This document shows positions 1 to 13,131 of a stretch of 13,131 nucleotides of DNA, in pieces. Under the pieces are notes generated by a model. The model worked only from the letters and a program-made list of their open reading frames with translations, did no database searches and had not been told where the DNA came from. Position 1 is the stretch's first letter; each line of letters opens with the position of its first letter. The translations under genes were made by a program, and so were the position numbers. The DNA is from Dimargaris cristalligena (taxonomy: Eukaryota; Kickxellomycota; Dimargaritomycetes; Dimargaritales; Dimargaritaceae), in contig JANBQC010000484.1 of assembly GCA_027576995.1 (NCBI GenBank), forward strand, positions 8,695 to 21,825, given 5' to 3'.

Positions 1-857
1 AAATGGAAATGGTAATAGAAATGCGAAAGGGTTTTGAGGGTTAGTATACTGCGGTTACTGGACATCTGATTTAGGAATAACCCTGGAGTTTCCCTGAAGT
101 TTAGCAGGTGGGTAAACAAAAGGCCAATCCACGACAGAGGCGGGCTAAATAACGGGCCATTGTGCTGGCAATTCGCAGGCCAGTGGCAATTGCTGTGAAT
201 CGAGGGGACACTTTGCTTACCAAACAGTCCAAGAGCTCCACCACATTCTCATGGCGGGCCTTTTTCAAAATGGCAATTTCGGATTCGAGATTTTCGAGAA
301 GTTTCTTGGTTAGCTGGGACCGGGCAACGGATTTGATTGCGACCGTCAGATTGGTTATCTATATGCATAATCGGCGTAGAGTAAGGTGAGGTATCGTAAT
401 TTAATGTAAGATTCAGCGACGGTGGCTAGGAAATATGTAGGTATCTGAACGTCCCCATCCCCATCCCCATCCCCATCCCCATGCATCTTTCGATTAGCAG
501 ATAATCCAGGTCGGACATTCATTTCTAAAAAAAAAAATGGAATTGAGCCAAAGAGGGGCCACATGTGCTTACCCCCTAGTCCTTATTTACAGACTGACTC
601 GTGACCTTCATACCGCCACTTCCCCCTAGGCTCATGTATGCGGCCTTGACCGAGCGGACCGAATAGTAAATAGCCAAAGGGGTACACATGGATCCACGGG
701 GTTATATCTAGGGATACACTAAAGCAAGGCCAAAACATACCTTATTATAGCCCTTGTATACGGAGGCGAACGAACCGCGGCCAATTTCACTTCCGATAAC
801 ATAGTCACCGACTCGGACTACGGTGCGAACTCGGTTGGCGTGGGTTCCATCACTCAT
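1..857 (-). CDS. ATG1: ATG1-type autophagy Ser/Thr kinase, 5' part (exons 1-2)
   Basis: Seen: exon 1 is 741-857 (39 codons) and exon 2 is 221-358 (46 codons). Intron 1 is 359-740 (donor GTATGT, acceptor TAG, phase 0). Intron 2 starts at 220 (GTAAGC) and runs off the left edge; a TACTAAC branch site lies near 40-46 on the minus strand. The 85 residues form a kinase N-lobe: glycine loop [12 protein letters not shown] (25-36), VAIK with catalytic Lys48, and the helix-C segment [15 protein letters not shown] with Glu66. Known: the VAIKSV...[13 protein letters not shown] signature is typical of Atg1/ULK kinases, which start autophagosome formation under TORC1 control with Atg13 and Atg17. The start was chosen because the kinase domain begins about 16 residues later, as in fungal Atg1. 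The catalytic loop, LIR and C-terminal MIT domains lie outside the window. The ATG1 assignment is firm; the gene is cut by the window edge, not broken. Confidence 0.95.
453..482 (+). repeat. Five tandem CCCCAT units in ATG1 intron 1
   Basis: Five perfect 6-bp CCCCAT units lie inside intron 1 of the minus-strand ATG1 gene. The pre-mRNA therefore carries five GGGG runs separated by AT, a classical G-quadruplex-forming pattern. A function is inference only. Confidence 0.95.
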
Positions 858-2130
858 TGCTGTCTGACGTGGGCTCTACTGGGTTAAGGCCACAGTGGGT
901 GGATTTGTTAAACCTTGCCGATAGACCTGCGAGATGTCCGGACGAGCTGTGGGGGCAAGGTGAGGGACAGAGAGGAGGGAATGGAGCCAACAGTCGGTGA
1001 GGTCTCTGCAATTGCCCTGGCAGAGCTAAAGTGAGAAAGGTAAGGGAAAGCCAATTGTGCCAAATGACAAAGAATAATAATAAACAATAACGTCGGTCGT
1101 TAAGCCGAGACAAGTGAAATAACCAAGGCGGGCGGGAAGGAGCTTGAGGTAGCGATGTCAATGTATTTATATTGATAGGGGAAGAAAGGGAGTAAAAAAA
1201 AAGAAAGAGGGCCGGGAGCAAAGGGTTGGAGAAATGGGTCAAAGCGATACTCAAGCAAGATAAGAGCTGCGGGAAATTGTGCCAAGGCTTGGTGGTGTAC
1301 AGGAAATAAAAAAATACAGCGAGTAATAATGAGCCAGTTAAACGAATAGGGGAGTAGAATGTACAGCAACGTAAGCGGGAGAGGAAAATATGAGTAAAAG
1401 TGAGAGTGACAACCACTACTGCGGGTGGGAAAAGGTCAAATACCTCAGGACCATAGCCATAGACAAAGGGGCCCTTGAACTGACAGGTATGGGTCGTCAA
1501 TGGGAGCTTGTGTGAAGGAGGGAATGTAAGGGTAGTTTCAAAAAAGGCAGAGGATGTTGTGGGCAAATTGAAACACAACCGACAACCGGATTCCTACCGT
1601 CTAGCTAGGGAAATACAAACAGTCCCTTTCGGTTACCACTGGAGCATGGAACTGAACGGTTCAAGAAAGGGCCCAGCGGTCGGGGTTTTCAAAAGGGTTT
1701 ATGCCTTGCTAGTCTAACAGGTGTGTTATATAAAGAGTAAATGGAGGAGGGTGATTGGAATGAGCGAGTTGGGCTGGCAATAATGGATATAGTACAACAA
1801 ACGGAAGAGAGTGGTTTGGTGCTGACAGCCCAAGGATAAGAATGGCAATGGGATGGCGTTGCCCGCTCGGGTGTACCAAATAGCGGGGAAAGTGGTACTT
1901 GGCTCAAGTAAAAAGTGGGCGTACTCAGGTTCGCCCAGCTGACTCCGGAAAGTGGGCAATATGACCTCGGAGGCGAAATTGACCGAGGTAGCGGCGGTGG
2001 TGGTGATATAGAACGGGCGTATCCGAACGAGTAAAGGCGACGGCAGGAGGTGGGACGGTACAGTACTTTGTGGCGGATAACTAAAGTGATGGAGTAAAAT
2101 GAGGTAGTTTGGTGGTCGGACTGTTATTTT
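858..2130. other. Purine-rich intergenic block upstream of ATG1
   Basis: No gene is recognised here. The plus strand is strikingly rich in G and A (for example 1160-1240 and 1375-1440), so the ATG1-sense strand is rich in C and T. Pyrimidine-rich leaders and promoters are common in fungi, so this probably holds the ATG1 promoter and 5' UTR. A TGACGTGG element (865-872) lies just upstream of the start codon and resembles a bZIP half-site. The pyrimidine bias leaves a 242-codon minus-strand frame open (850-1578), which I do not call as a gene because the bias alone explains it. Confidence 0.6.
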
Positions 2131-3404
2131 ATATATATAATATATTTAGAAAATGGAAAGCAATATGCAAGCCTTCTTCTCTGTAAAGCAGCAGTCGCCT
2201 TTTAATCTAGTGAGGCTGGGTGGAAGAAGGAAATGGAGTGGAACTGTGTATAAAGTACACCTACGTAAATATAGAGGGCGGTGAAAGGGTAGTAGCAGTG
2301 GAGTTATAAATAAACCGAATTTGGGGGGGACAGACCCACGCCAAGCATATATATATGACAGTGAACCACAACAACCGACCAACCGTGCATATAGAGATAA
2401 GGCAATGCATACATTCGGTTTGTTGCCCGGATGGCGAAATAAGGGACGATTGACAGCGCGGGTTGCCGCTATCGCCTCCATCACAGCGACTCGTTCGTCG
2501 TCACGCGATAGTCCTATGTGATGGCGATGGCCGCTGACCCTCGCCATTGGACCGACCCTTCTTCTACCTTCTATAACGATGGCTAATGGCTATAGTCTCG
2601 GCCAAAAGGGCGTGTTTCTCTTCCACTTTCTCTTCTTCGGCCCTTCATTTAATATTCTCGCCTTGAAGAGATACACACACGCCCCCTCTACCACACCTGT
2701 AAACCCACCCACTCTACACTTAGTGCCATATCAGCCTGGCTGGTATTTAGGGAAGGGCACTAAACCATTCACATCCCATTTTATTAGCCATGGGCTTCTG
2801 TGAATAGAGCCGTGTCTATTTTCCACAAGTAAAGGCGCCCCTTCCTCCACAGTCACTGCCCATTTCCTTCTATTCCACTTTCCATCGTTAGTTTATATAC
2901 ATGGGAGTCCTACAGCTTATTAGGCACCTCAAATAGTAGCAACCCCCACCCTCCATGGCACTTGAGCTATATTTTAACCGTTCTTCATCAATACAGTGAC
3001 TAGCTTCCTGGACTCTATTTTAGTCTAGGATTAGCTGCAGTGGGCATTTCAATGGTGAAGGATGAAGAGTGAAGCTGTAAATGAGGCGCATAAAGCGGCC
3101 AAGGAACTCGATTGATAAGAGCTGCCATCATAATACTATACCCATCATGGTTGTGGTGACCTTAGGAGTGCCTAAATCCAGTCCACTAAACTGGTTATAC
3201 CCAATTGGGACTTTTCCCCCAGTAAAATTGCGTCCTTTCGATAAGAAGTATCTAGTGGTAGTGCCGAGGCTCACAAGAGCAAGGCAACCAAATTTATTCC
3301 TTCAGTCTATTTGCCCTACTGCACTTGATTCCCTCCCATTTGGCCATACTATAGCTCCCTTCCATTGTCCCCATTATATCCGCAGTTTTGCTCGACAATT
3401 CAAC
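2131..3404. other. Intergenic region upstream of the Emi1-like gene
   Basis: No recognisable gene lies here. It contains an AT-rich run near 2126-2147, a GC-richer patch at 2450-2560, and a pyrimidine-rich stretch just before the Emi1-like start at 3405 (3290-3390). A plus-strand frame is open from 3081 into the start of that gene, but nothing in it resembles a protein family, so it is treated as leader or promoter sequence. A CAG at about 3383-3385 could be the acceptor of an intron in the 5' UTR; this is unproven. Confidence 0.5.
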
Positions 3405-4366
3405 ATGGTCGACCCCAAACCGACTGATTCGGCGTCAGAGCCCCAACCGCCTTTGGAATGTAACGTCATGAGAGCCATTGACGACATGTTCTCCTGTAGT
3501 AGTAAGTGCATCCGCTTGGTTAGCTATTATTTAAAACGACCCCCCTGACCGTCGAGGTGCCACGAGAGTGCGGGATCGCCAGCGAAAGTACTTTTCCGGG
3601 TTTACACCCCCAAAAACCCACACCCCCTTCTCGAATTCCAAGGCCCTGCTCCATTGGAATACGCCGTTGACATTGCCCCCCTTCTTCCGGGACCCTTCTT
3701 AAACCACCCTATTACACCTATTCAATACGACTACTATACCCCAACCAGATCTCAAAGGGCATGCCCTCAACTACTACCGGTATGGTGTCCGCCGGGACTG
3801 TAAGAGCAAATCCGAGCGTCTCAAGCTTTGCCTTAAAGTGAATCTTATGTCGGACGCACGGCGACAGGTACTGTCCATATCTCTAGCATCACCACTTAGA
3901 TCCAATCAACCATACCACCCACTCATCTAAATCAGTCTGTTCAACGTTCCTGCCCAATTATTTAACCAAACTCCGTTTAAACCCGATGCATTAACCTATC
4001 CCTCTTATATAGAAAATTTTGCAACAATACGAGGACGAGAAGAAACAAAAGCTTCTGGATGGTCCTAATATCCTGGATGTGATGTCAGAGCGGACGTAAG
4101 TACTCCCCCTCCTTACCTCTATTATACACCAATTACTTTGGTACCCAAGTGCCATGCACTCTTTGGGTCCCGCTGTATATCATTGCAATTTGATTGTAAA
4201 TATTGTTTCACGAAATCGTGTTAATGATATACTAAGTTTACTCATGGCCAACCCATTAACTATTGTGGATAATAATTATCTCTCTTCAAATACGCGGATG
4301 TTTAGAGAACCTCTTGAAGACTTCCCTCCCCAGAATCCACCCAAGATCCCACCACCAATCCTTTAA
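3405..4366 (+). CDS. Emi1-like DUF3128 family protein (four exons, 119 aa)
   Basis: Seen: exons 3405-3501, 3749-3867, 4013-4095 and 4306-4366, ending in TAA. Introns are 247, 145 and 210 nt, with donors GTAAGT, GTACTG and GTAAGT and acceptors CAG, TAG and TAG; phases join cleanly. The core has Cys19 and Cys31 (CX11C), then NYYRYGVRRDC and a CX9C pair (Cys50, Cys60), followed by a charged helix KILQQYEDEKKQK and a segment NILDVMSERTEP. Known: YYRYG..RDC....C with a downstream W/LDVR-TxP-like motif characterises DUF3128, which includes yeast Emi1. Emi1 is needed for early meiotic gene induction, and the cysteine pattern suggests a link to mitochondria. The C-terminus here is proline-rich (residues about 106-118). 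ATG 3405 is the first in-frame ATG next to the conserved core. Family assignment is good; the molecular role is unknown. Exon 4 is the least certain exon, since only a short conserved EP supports it. Confidence 0.87.
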
Positions 4367-4482
4367 GCGGATTCGGGGACTGGATTTCATACAAAATGAA
4401 CGTATGAGTTAAGCTACGGAGAGTGGCTCTTATACTAGAGCTATTCAAGCCATTAGAACAGCTATCTGAACTACCTTGGCCG

Positions 4483-4488
4483 AATAAA
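4483..4488 (+). terminator. AATAAA polyadenylation signal candidate, Emi1-like gene
   Basis: AATAAA lies about 117 nt downstream of the TAA stop at 4366 on the sense strand of the Emi1-like gene. Two further overlapping copies lie at 4589-4599. The 257-bp gap to the convergent mannosidase stop must hold both 3' UTRs; no clear AATAAA is visible on the minus strand for the mannosidase. Confidence 0.5.
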
Positions 4489-4623
4489 GAAAAACGTATA
4501 GATGTATATACACGTATATAAAGTACCTGTGGCGTGTTTCCAGCAGGTATTTGCCGTATCAAGTATAAGCCTTGTAAGATTCGGGGCAAATAAAATAAAC
4601 TAGTCCCACGGTAAACGTCGTGC

Positions 4624-8661
<4,038 letters not shown>

Positions 8662-9074
8662 GATGGATAACTTCACCAATAAATAGATAAATTAATGAGA
8701 GTTGCAAGTAGTGGTTAAGAGGAGTATCTGCAATCGGGTCAGAGGAACGACAGGAAAATATAGGGGACCGAGAGGAGTTAAAAAGACAGTCACTAGGGGG
8801 GCTGGTCACCAAAAGTCAACTGGACTTGCTTAAGTACCTCGGGCAAATGAGGAATATATATTTCAATAGTGGTAAATGCCGAAGGAAGCGAGCAATGGGG
8901 GTTCAGGAGTAATGAAAATGACAATTGAGCCGGAGAAAGAAAATAGTTCATGTTATATTGGCAGCTCATTAATGGCCGGCGGACCCTGGGGCGGATTTTA
9001 TATTGAGACAAGGGAATGTGACCTTGGGATTACAGATTAGGGATAATCGAAGACGAGTTTAAGCAACCACTTAC

Positions 9075-9125
9075 CTCCATAATATAGTGTAGTCCGGAAT
9101 ACCACAGATCCTCCCCCCCTGCCCC
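9075..9125 (-). other. Unassigned exon-like segment
   Basis: A 51-nt segment lies between a good pyrimidine-rich acceptor (TTTCTTTCTGTTTTAG) and a perfect GTAAGT donor, both phase 0. It reads GAGGEDLWYSGLHYIME. I do not recognise the family; DLW..G loosely recalls kinase subdomain IX, but that is not enough for a call. No convincing partner exons were found. It could be an exon of an unrecognised minus-strand gene, an upstream exon of the mannosidase transcript, or chance. Confidence 0.2.
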
Positions 9126-9727
9126 CTAAAACAGAAAGAAAATGGGCCCTGTCCCCACCACCACCACCACCCGTTGTTGTTCAGATACCGCCTTTATTTT
9201 GACTAATCATGCCGTATCTGTGTAGCATTGGAAAAACGGGAGGGAGGCCTCTCACATGAGATGGAAGATGTTCAGTCGACCCTCTTTTCACCTGTCCACT
9301 TTCCCACCTATAGGAATGCCCCTAAGAGCTGAAAAGGGGCTAGCCATGAACAGTCCTGAGGTCATTCTTTTCCAGTCTTATGAGTACTGGAATCAGCCTG
9401 TTGGTTACTGTTCTGAAGGGAGGGATGGGCGTATGGGATCGACCACCGTCCCTTGCTGCTGGACGAGTCGTTGGAACCGGGAAGGATAGCTTGGGCAAAT
9501 AGGATTTGGGTATGCAAGGTGGGGGGGAATTGACAGGCAAAGGCTTCATTTGCATCGGTCCATTAAATATAAATCACCGGATAGGCTTAATGGGCGAATC
9601 AGGTGACCTTGGCGCCCAGAGCCTTTAGGCTGCTTGCCTACATTGGGGGGTGAATTGGTGTGTGTGTGGGTTGAGGGCTACCGGTACGGCTGGACTCATA
9701 GCAGATTATGCACATTTCATGATTATG

Positions 9728-9745
9728 TATATATATATATATATA
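9728..9745 (+). repeat. (TA)9 microsatellite
   Basis: Nine consecutive TA dinucleotides in the intergenic region, followed by further AT-rich sequence. It is a simple repeat with no evident role. Confidence 0.95.
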
Positions 9746-11891
9746 ATATAAACACCTTGCCCACTGAGTCACTGTTGAAGTAAAAATGCCGGAAACGAAC
9801 TGTCATGTTTGCATTGCCCCTGGGCAAGCGTGATTCTCCTGAATCCCAATACTGTCGGTAGAAACTCCCGAATGTTCAAACAAATGGTGACCTGGATGAG
9901 ACGACATTGCCTTCACAGTCATCCGAAAAAGCAACCCTTCCCCTTCTCTTCCGTTTCCTCTCCCACTAGTGGAAATGCACCATAATTACCCTGGCAACTT
10001 TTCCCCGAGATGGTAGTATAGATAACCCCTGTCCGATAATCAAACCAAACCAAACCATGTCTTTCTGTATGGCGGTAACTAAGTCACAAAAAAGGCTGAC
10101 ATCTTCCACCTCATCCCCACAACATGTCTACCCCCGACCGTACCTCAAATCCAAATGTCTTAATTCTTCTACCATGACCATTAGGCCAAACTTCACTGGG
10201 TAATAATTATCTAACAACAGCTGGTTTAATTAAAATGATTATGGTAGCAATAATAGGCATTGCTAATATAAACCCAAAGACTATACCTTATTCGTTACAA
10301 ATCCCACTGCGATACCATGCGGGTCAATACATTTGCTAAGTCGACCTTTTAATGGTATAAGCAAAGCCGGAGAATATATATTAATACAATTCCAGCACAT
10401 ATTATTGATACAGCTATGGACACGCCCTAATTCCGAAGGTACAGTAATGCCTCTAAAAACCTGTAAAAGACCTGTCACGAATTCCAGTGCCTCTGTCAGG
10501 GTGCCCATTAATACCTTCAGGTACCCATACCAATAACTATAGAATGGCCGAATCGAGAGGCCTTGTCGGTATTCTGTCTGGAATGTGTGTATTACATCAT
10601 GTGCTGTAACTTATCCTTTTAATAAGCCTGGCAATTTGCAAGGGACGATCCCAGGTATTAATTATCCAGAAAAATAACTGGTACCTGTATTGCGGTCAGA
10701 CCGTGCCGCATACTGTAGTTTCCGGATGCCCAGCTTCTCATTGGCCCATTTCCCCGTTCCTCCATAGTTCCACCAAACCATCCTAGGATAATGGGTGTGG
10801 AGAAAGTCTATTTAAAATTAAGGTGGTCTAGCCATATAACGACAAGCCCGTTGGCCAGACTAGACTAGACAACCAGTTAAGGAAAACCTCCCACTGATTT
10901 TTTCCTTTTGTATTTCACCCAAGGTCGTATACAGCTGTGCCGAAAATATCCCTTGCAAACCGGCAAAGGGTATATTAGTCTGTGTTGTTCAGTATATCTC
11001 ACACCACTTCCAATGGAACGTGTGATACATTATACCAGTGCTATAGGTATGCTCGACCATCAGTCAAGGACAGGGTTCTTATCACGTTGTAATATACCGA
11101 GTGTCCGAATATGTACGCACGATTCGGTCCGTAACCACGGGTACTCCCCGTAATTGGCTGACAAACAATGGCCGTTCGATCTGAGAGATCGCATGAGAGT
11201 GTGGGGTGGGTATGGGCGATTGTTCAAGGTCCCCAGGGTCAATGAAGCCAGTATGTCATGTACCGTGTGAGTTGATCACTTCTGACTTATTTGCTATTAT
11301 TAGCAGCTGGCTTTGACATATCCTCTATTCATTCATTTATCCACCATTGTTTCTGGCGATACATGGCTTGACCCCTTCCCTTCCTCTGCCGAATTCCCCC
11401 AATCGGACGGACATTGCACCATTCGAATCAGAGCGGGACAATGCCAAATAGTAACAACAACATGTTGTATCATTAGTGGTTGCAGGACTACGGATTCTAC
11501 TTCACCTTTTCCGCTTCACTGATCTGTCACCCTCTGTTCCCCGGCATTAATCAAGTACTGTTGGTTATGGAACAAAAAGGCACCTAGACCGAACAATCTC
11601 AGTCACCTAAAAATCAAAGCACGCCATGAAAAACACGAGCCCAACTGCCATTTTCCAATCTATCCGCCTGGTTGTCGGGGATGATTAAGCTCCGTTACAG
11701 TGGGAAGCAGGGTTGCCCATGGCTTTATGGTTCGGCGGACCTTCACGTATGTACCCAACATGCCAACAATAGCCCAACATTTATGTGATACGGCAGTAGG
11801 GTGAGGTGGTGGATAATAATGATGATATACACACAAGACGGACGGAATGCGGGGGAAACAGCACAGTCAGTGGCACGATAAATATTGAAGT

Positions 11892-11897
11892 CACGTG
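11892..11897 (+). promoter_or_regulatory. CACGTG E-box upstream of GFA1
   Basis: A palindromic CACGTG, the bHLH target, lies about 470 bp before the GFA1 start in a GC-richer patch. A GC-box-like inverted repeat, CCGCCC-TTAC-GGGCGG, follows at 11952-11967. Placement fits an upstream activating region, but a single 6-bp palindrome also occurs by chance. Confidence 0.3.
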
Positions 11898-12075
11898 GAC
11901 CAGCCGGCTGCAAGGCGACAATCCCGCGCGGCGACTCCCACCAACAATGGGCCGCCCTTACGGGCGGGGATGGACCTCCCCATTGCGGAGCTGAGCTGAA
12001 CGAATTGGCTAGCCCGGTTGGAAGTGATCTACAAGAGTAATAAGTCAAGTGAGAGCCACTATTTGGTAACGGGAA

Positions 12076-12364
12076 TATAAAAACCCCGAACCTGCTTGAC
12101 CCCATACTGTTCGTCTCCCTCTCTCCTCTCTGTATCATTCATTTAACCCTCCTTAATATTGCCCCTCCCCTCTCCCTTTCTTCGACTTGTACTTGCCTAC
12201 TTCTCACCTACTTTCCTTCCCCCTCACCTTCCGTGTCTATATATATTTATATTTATTTCGCCTTCATCTACCCCGCCCGCCCCGTCCGCCATTCGCATCT
12301 CGGACCAGCTTACCCCTCCTACTCCAGCTTCCATAACCAACCCCTCCCATCGCTCCTCATCACC
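12076..12364 (+). promoter_or_regulatory. GFA1 core promoter and CT-rich leader
   Basis: TATAAAAA at 12076-12083 is followed about 30 nt later by a strongly CT-rich tract (about 12112-12235), then by a leader ending in CACC directly before the ATG. TATA plus CT-rich initiation region is a usual arrangement for well-expressed fungal genes. The transcription start is probably in or just before the CT tract; this is inference from layout. Confidence 0.55.
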
Positions 12365-13131
12365 ATGTGCGGCATCTTCGGTTACCTGAACTACCTGGTC
12401 GACGTTGACCGGAAGAAGATCACCGAGACCCTTCTGAACGGTCTGGCCCGTCTGGAATACCGCGGCTACGACTCGGCCGGTAAGTCTCCCCCACCCCCTC
12501 CAAATAAAGTCATTCTTGCGGAGATAGATATACTCGCACTTTCCGCCCTCAACTTCAAAGGGTTACACTCCCACGGGCTCGAAGGAGGCCCCCCTGGGTG
12601 ACTGTGGTTCTTCACGCAGACTTACCATTTTGGAGATAATGGCGCTACAACACACCTGCTCTGAAGAGTTCAGAATCGATTCGATCTCAAAAGATTAGGT
12701 CTTTGTTTAGCGGCTATTGTGTGGGAGTCTGTGCTTAAGGGTGTATCAGCAATCGTGGGGGATGATCACCCCCCTCGCCTATTCCACTGATAATGGCCCA
12801 TGATCTTGGATCTTCCTGCCCACCAGCAATTGATCCGTGGGTCAGGCGCCCCGAATTGTGGCAGTGTTAGGCGTGGGAGCCCAGGTATCCCACCCGGCGA
12901 ACTGTTCCTGTCGCAATAACATCGCTGATCACAACTCCTTTGGCAGTGGGTGGATGTCGCACAGGGCCAGCCGACCACCGCTGATTATTGGTTGCCCAGT
13001 GGCTATCCGATGAAAATATGTTTCATAATTCTCGAATACTAACGAACCCCTCCCGCCCCCGTTGTTCCTCGTATTATCCGATTAGGTATTGCCATTGATG
13101 GCGACAAGTCCGATGAGATCCTCATCTACAA
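12365..13131 (+). CDS. GFA1: Glutamine:fructose-6-phosphate amidotransferase, 5' part
   Basis: Seen: exon 1 is 12365-12479 (38 codons plus one base). Intron 1 is 12480-13085 (606 nt, GTAAGT...TAG, phase 1). Exon 2 runs from 13086 to the right edge and encodes [16 protein letters not shown]. The N-terminus [19 protein letters not shown] has the invariant Met-Cys-Gly-Ile of class II glutamine amidotransferases: Cys2 becomes the N-terminal nucleophile once Met1 is removed. [17 protein letters not shown] is the classical GFAT/GlmS signature. Known: the enzyme makes glucosamine-6-phosphate from fructose-6-phosphate and glutamine, the first step toward UDP-GlcNAc for chitin, N-glycans and GPI anchors, and is usually feedback-inhibited by UDP-GlcNAc. 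The start is certain because Cys2 must follow Met1. The long first intron holds no recognisable gene. The two SIS domains lie beyond the window. Confidence 0.97.

Larger units (their letters stand above)
8662..12075. other. Long divergent intergenic region, no recognised gene
   Basis: Between the mannosidase start and the GFA1 promoter I recognise no protein family, rRNA or tRNA on either strand. The mannosidase-proximal part (8662-9010) is pyrimidine-rich on the minus strand, as expected for a fungal promoter and leader. The stretch 10200-10540 is AT-rich. Open frames here are short and often open on both strands at once, so they are not called. A few splice-flanked exon-like stretches (9075-9125, 10515-10573, 10685-10782, all minus) are reported separately as weak candidates. 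Confidence 0.5.

Noticed and set aside
850..1578. 242-codon minus-strand open frame
   Set aside because: Rich in Leu, Ser, Pro and Phe because the strand is pyrimidine-rich and so lacks stop codons; no domain pattern, and it overlaps the ATG1 start in another frame.
1964..1989. 7-bp inverted repeat ACCTCGG...CCGAGGT
   Set aside because: Arms are short and the loop is 12 nt; expected by chance in a window this size.
3081..3404. In-frame upstream extension of the Emi1-like protein
   Set aside because: The frame is open but the sequence has no family resemblance, and ATG 3405 lies just before the conserved core, matching the usual short N-terminus.
8662..8679. Earlier start for the mannosidase
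   Set aside because: The codon at 8679 is TTG, not ATG; the ATG at 8661 directly precedes a good signal sequence.
9256..9555. Overlapping open frames on both strands (77 aa plus, 71 aa minus)
   Set aside because: Both strands are open with no recognisable motif and no supporting splice structure; treated as chance.
10057..10203. Small plus-strand ORF after a CAAAC-repeat leader
   Set aside because: About 48 codons, no recognisable similarity, and only a superficially good start context.
10200..10540. AT-rich stretch considered as a mitochondrial DNA insertion
   Set aside because: No cox, cob, nad or atp protein signature could be read in either the standard or the mitochondrial code.

Overview
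The window looks like nuclear DNA of an intron-rich fungus. Four genes are recognisable by conserved protein sequence. All four are split by spliceosomal introns, 16 in the window counting one that runs off its left edge. Donors are mostly GTAAGT/GTAAGC, acceptors are TAG/CAG, and TACTAAC-type branch sites appear in some introns. Coding uses the standard code. Intron density suggests an early-diverging lineage rather than a yeast, but that is inference; the phylum cannot be fixed from this sequence.

Layout. (1) 1-857, minus: 5' part of ATG1, the autophagy-initiating Ser/Thr kinase, with exons 1 and 2 (kinase N-lobe); the rest lies to the left. (2) 858-3404: 2.5 kb divergent intergenic region; the ATG1-proximal half is strongly purine-rich on the plus strand. 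(3) 3405-4366, plus: complete four-exon gene for a 119-aa Emi1/DUF3128-type cysteine-motif protein. (4) 4367-4623: short convergent 3' region with AATAAA signals. (5) 4624-8661, minus: complete class I alpha-1,2-mannosidase (GH47), 513 aa from 11 exons, including a 9-nt microexon and a 24-nt exon. (6) 8662-12364: 3.7 kb divergent intergenic region with no recognised gene and a few unassigned exon-like stretches. (7) 12365-13131, plus: 5' end of GFA1 (glutamine:fructose-6-phosphate amidotransferase), exon 1, a 606-nt intron and the start of exon 2.

The genes are independent housekeeping genes: autophagy, a probable mitochondria-linked factor, N-glycan trimming, and hexosamine synthesis for chitin and glycoproteins. 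GFA1 makes the precursor of the UDP-GlcNAc that starts the N-glycans the mannosidase later trims, but nothing shows co-regulation. I see no mobile element, CRISPR array, RNA gene or novel defence or biosynthetic system. The most notable signals are the microexon architecture of the mannosidase gene, its tandem in-frame acceptor, and a G-quadruplex-type repeat in ATG1 intron 1.
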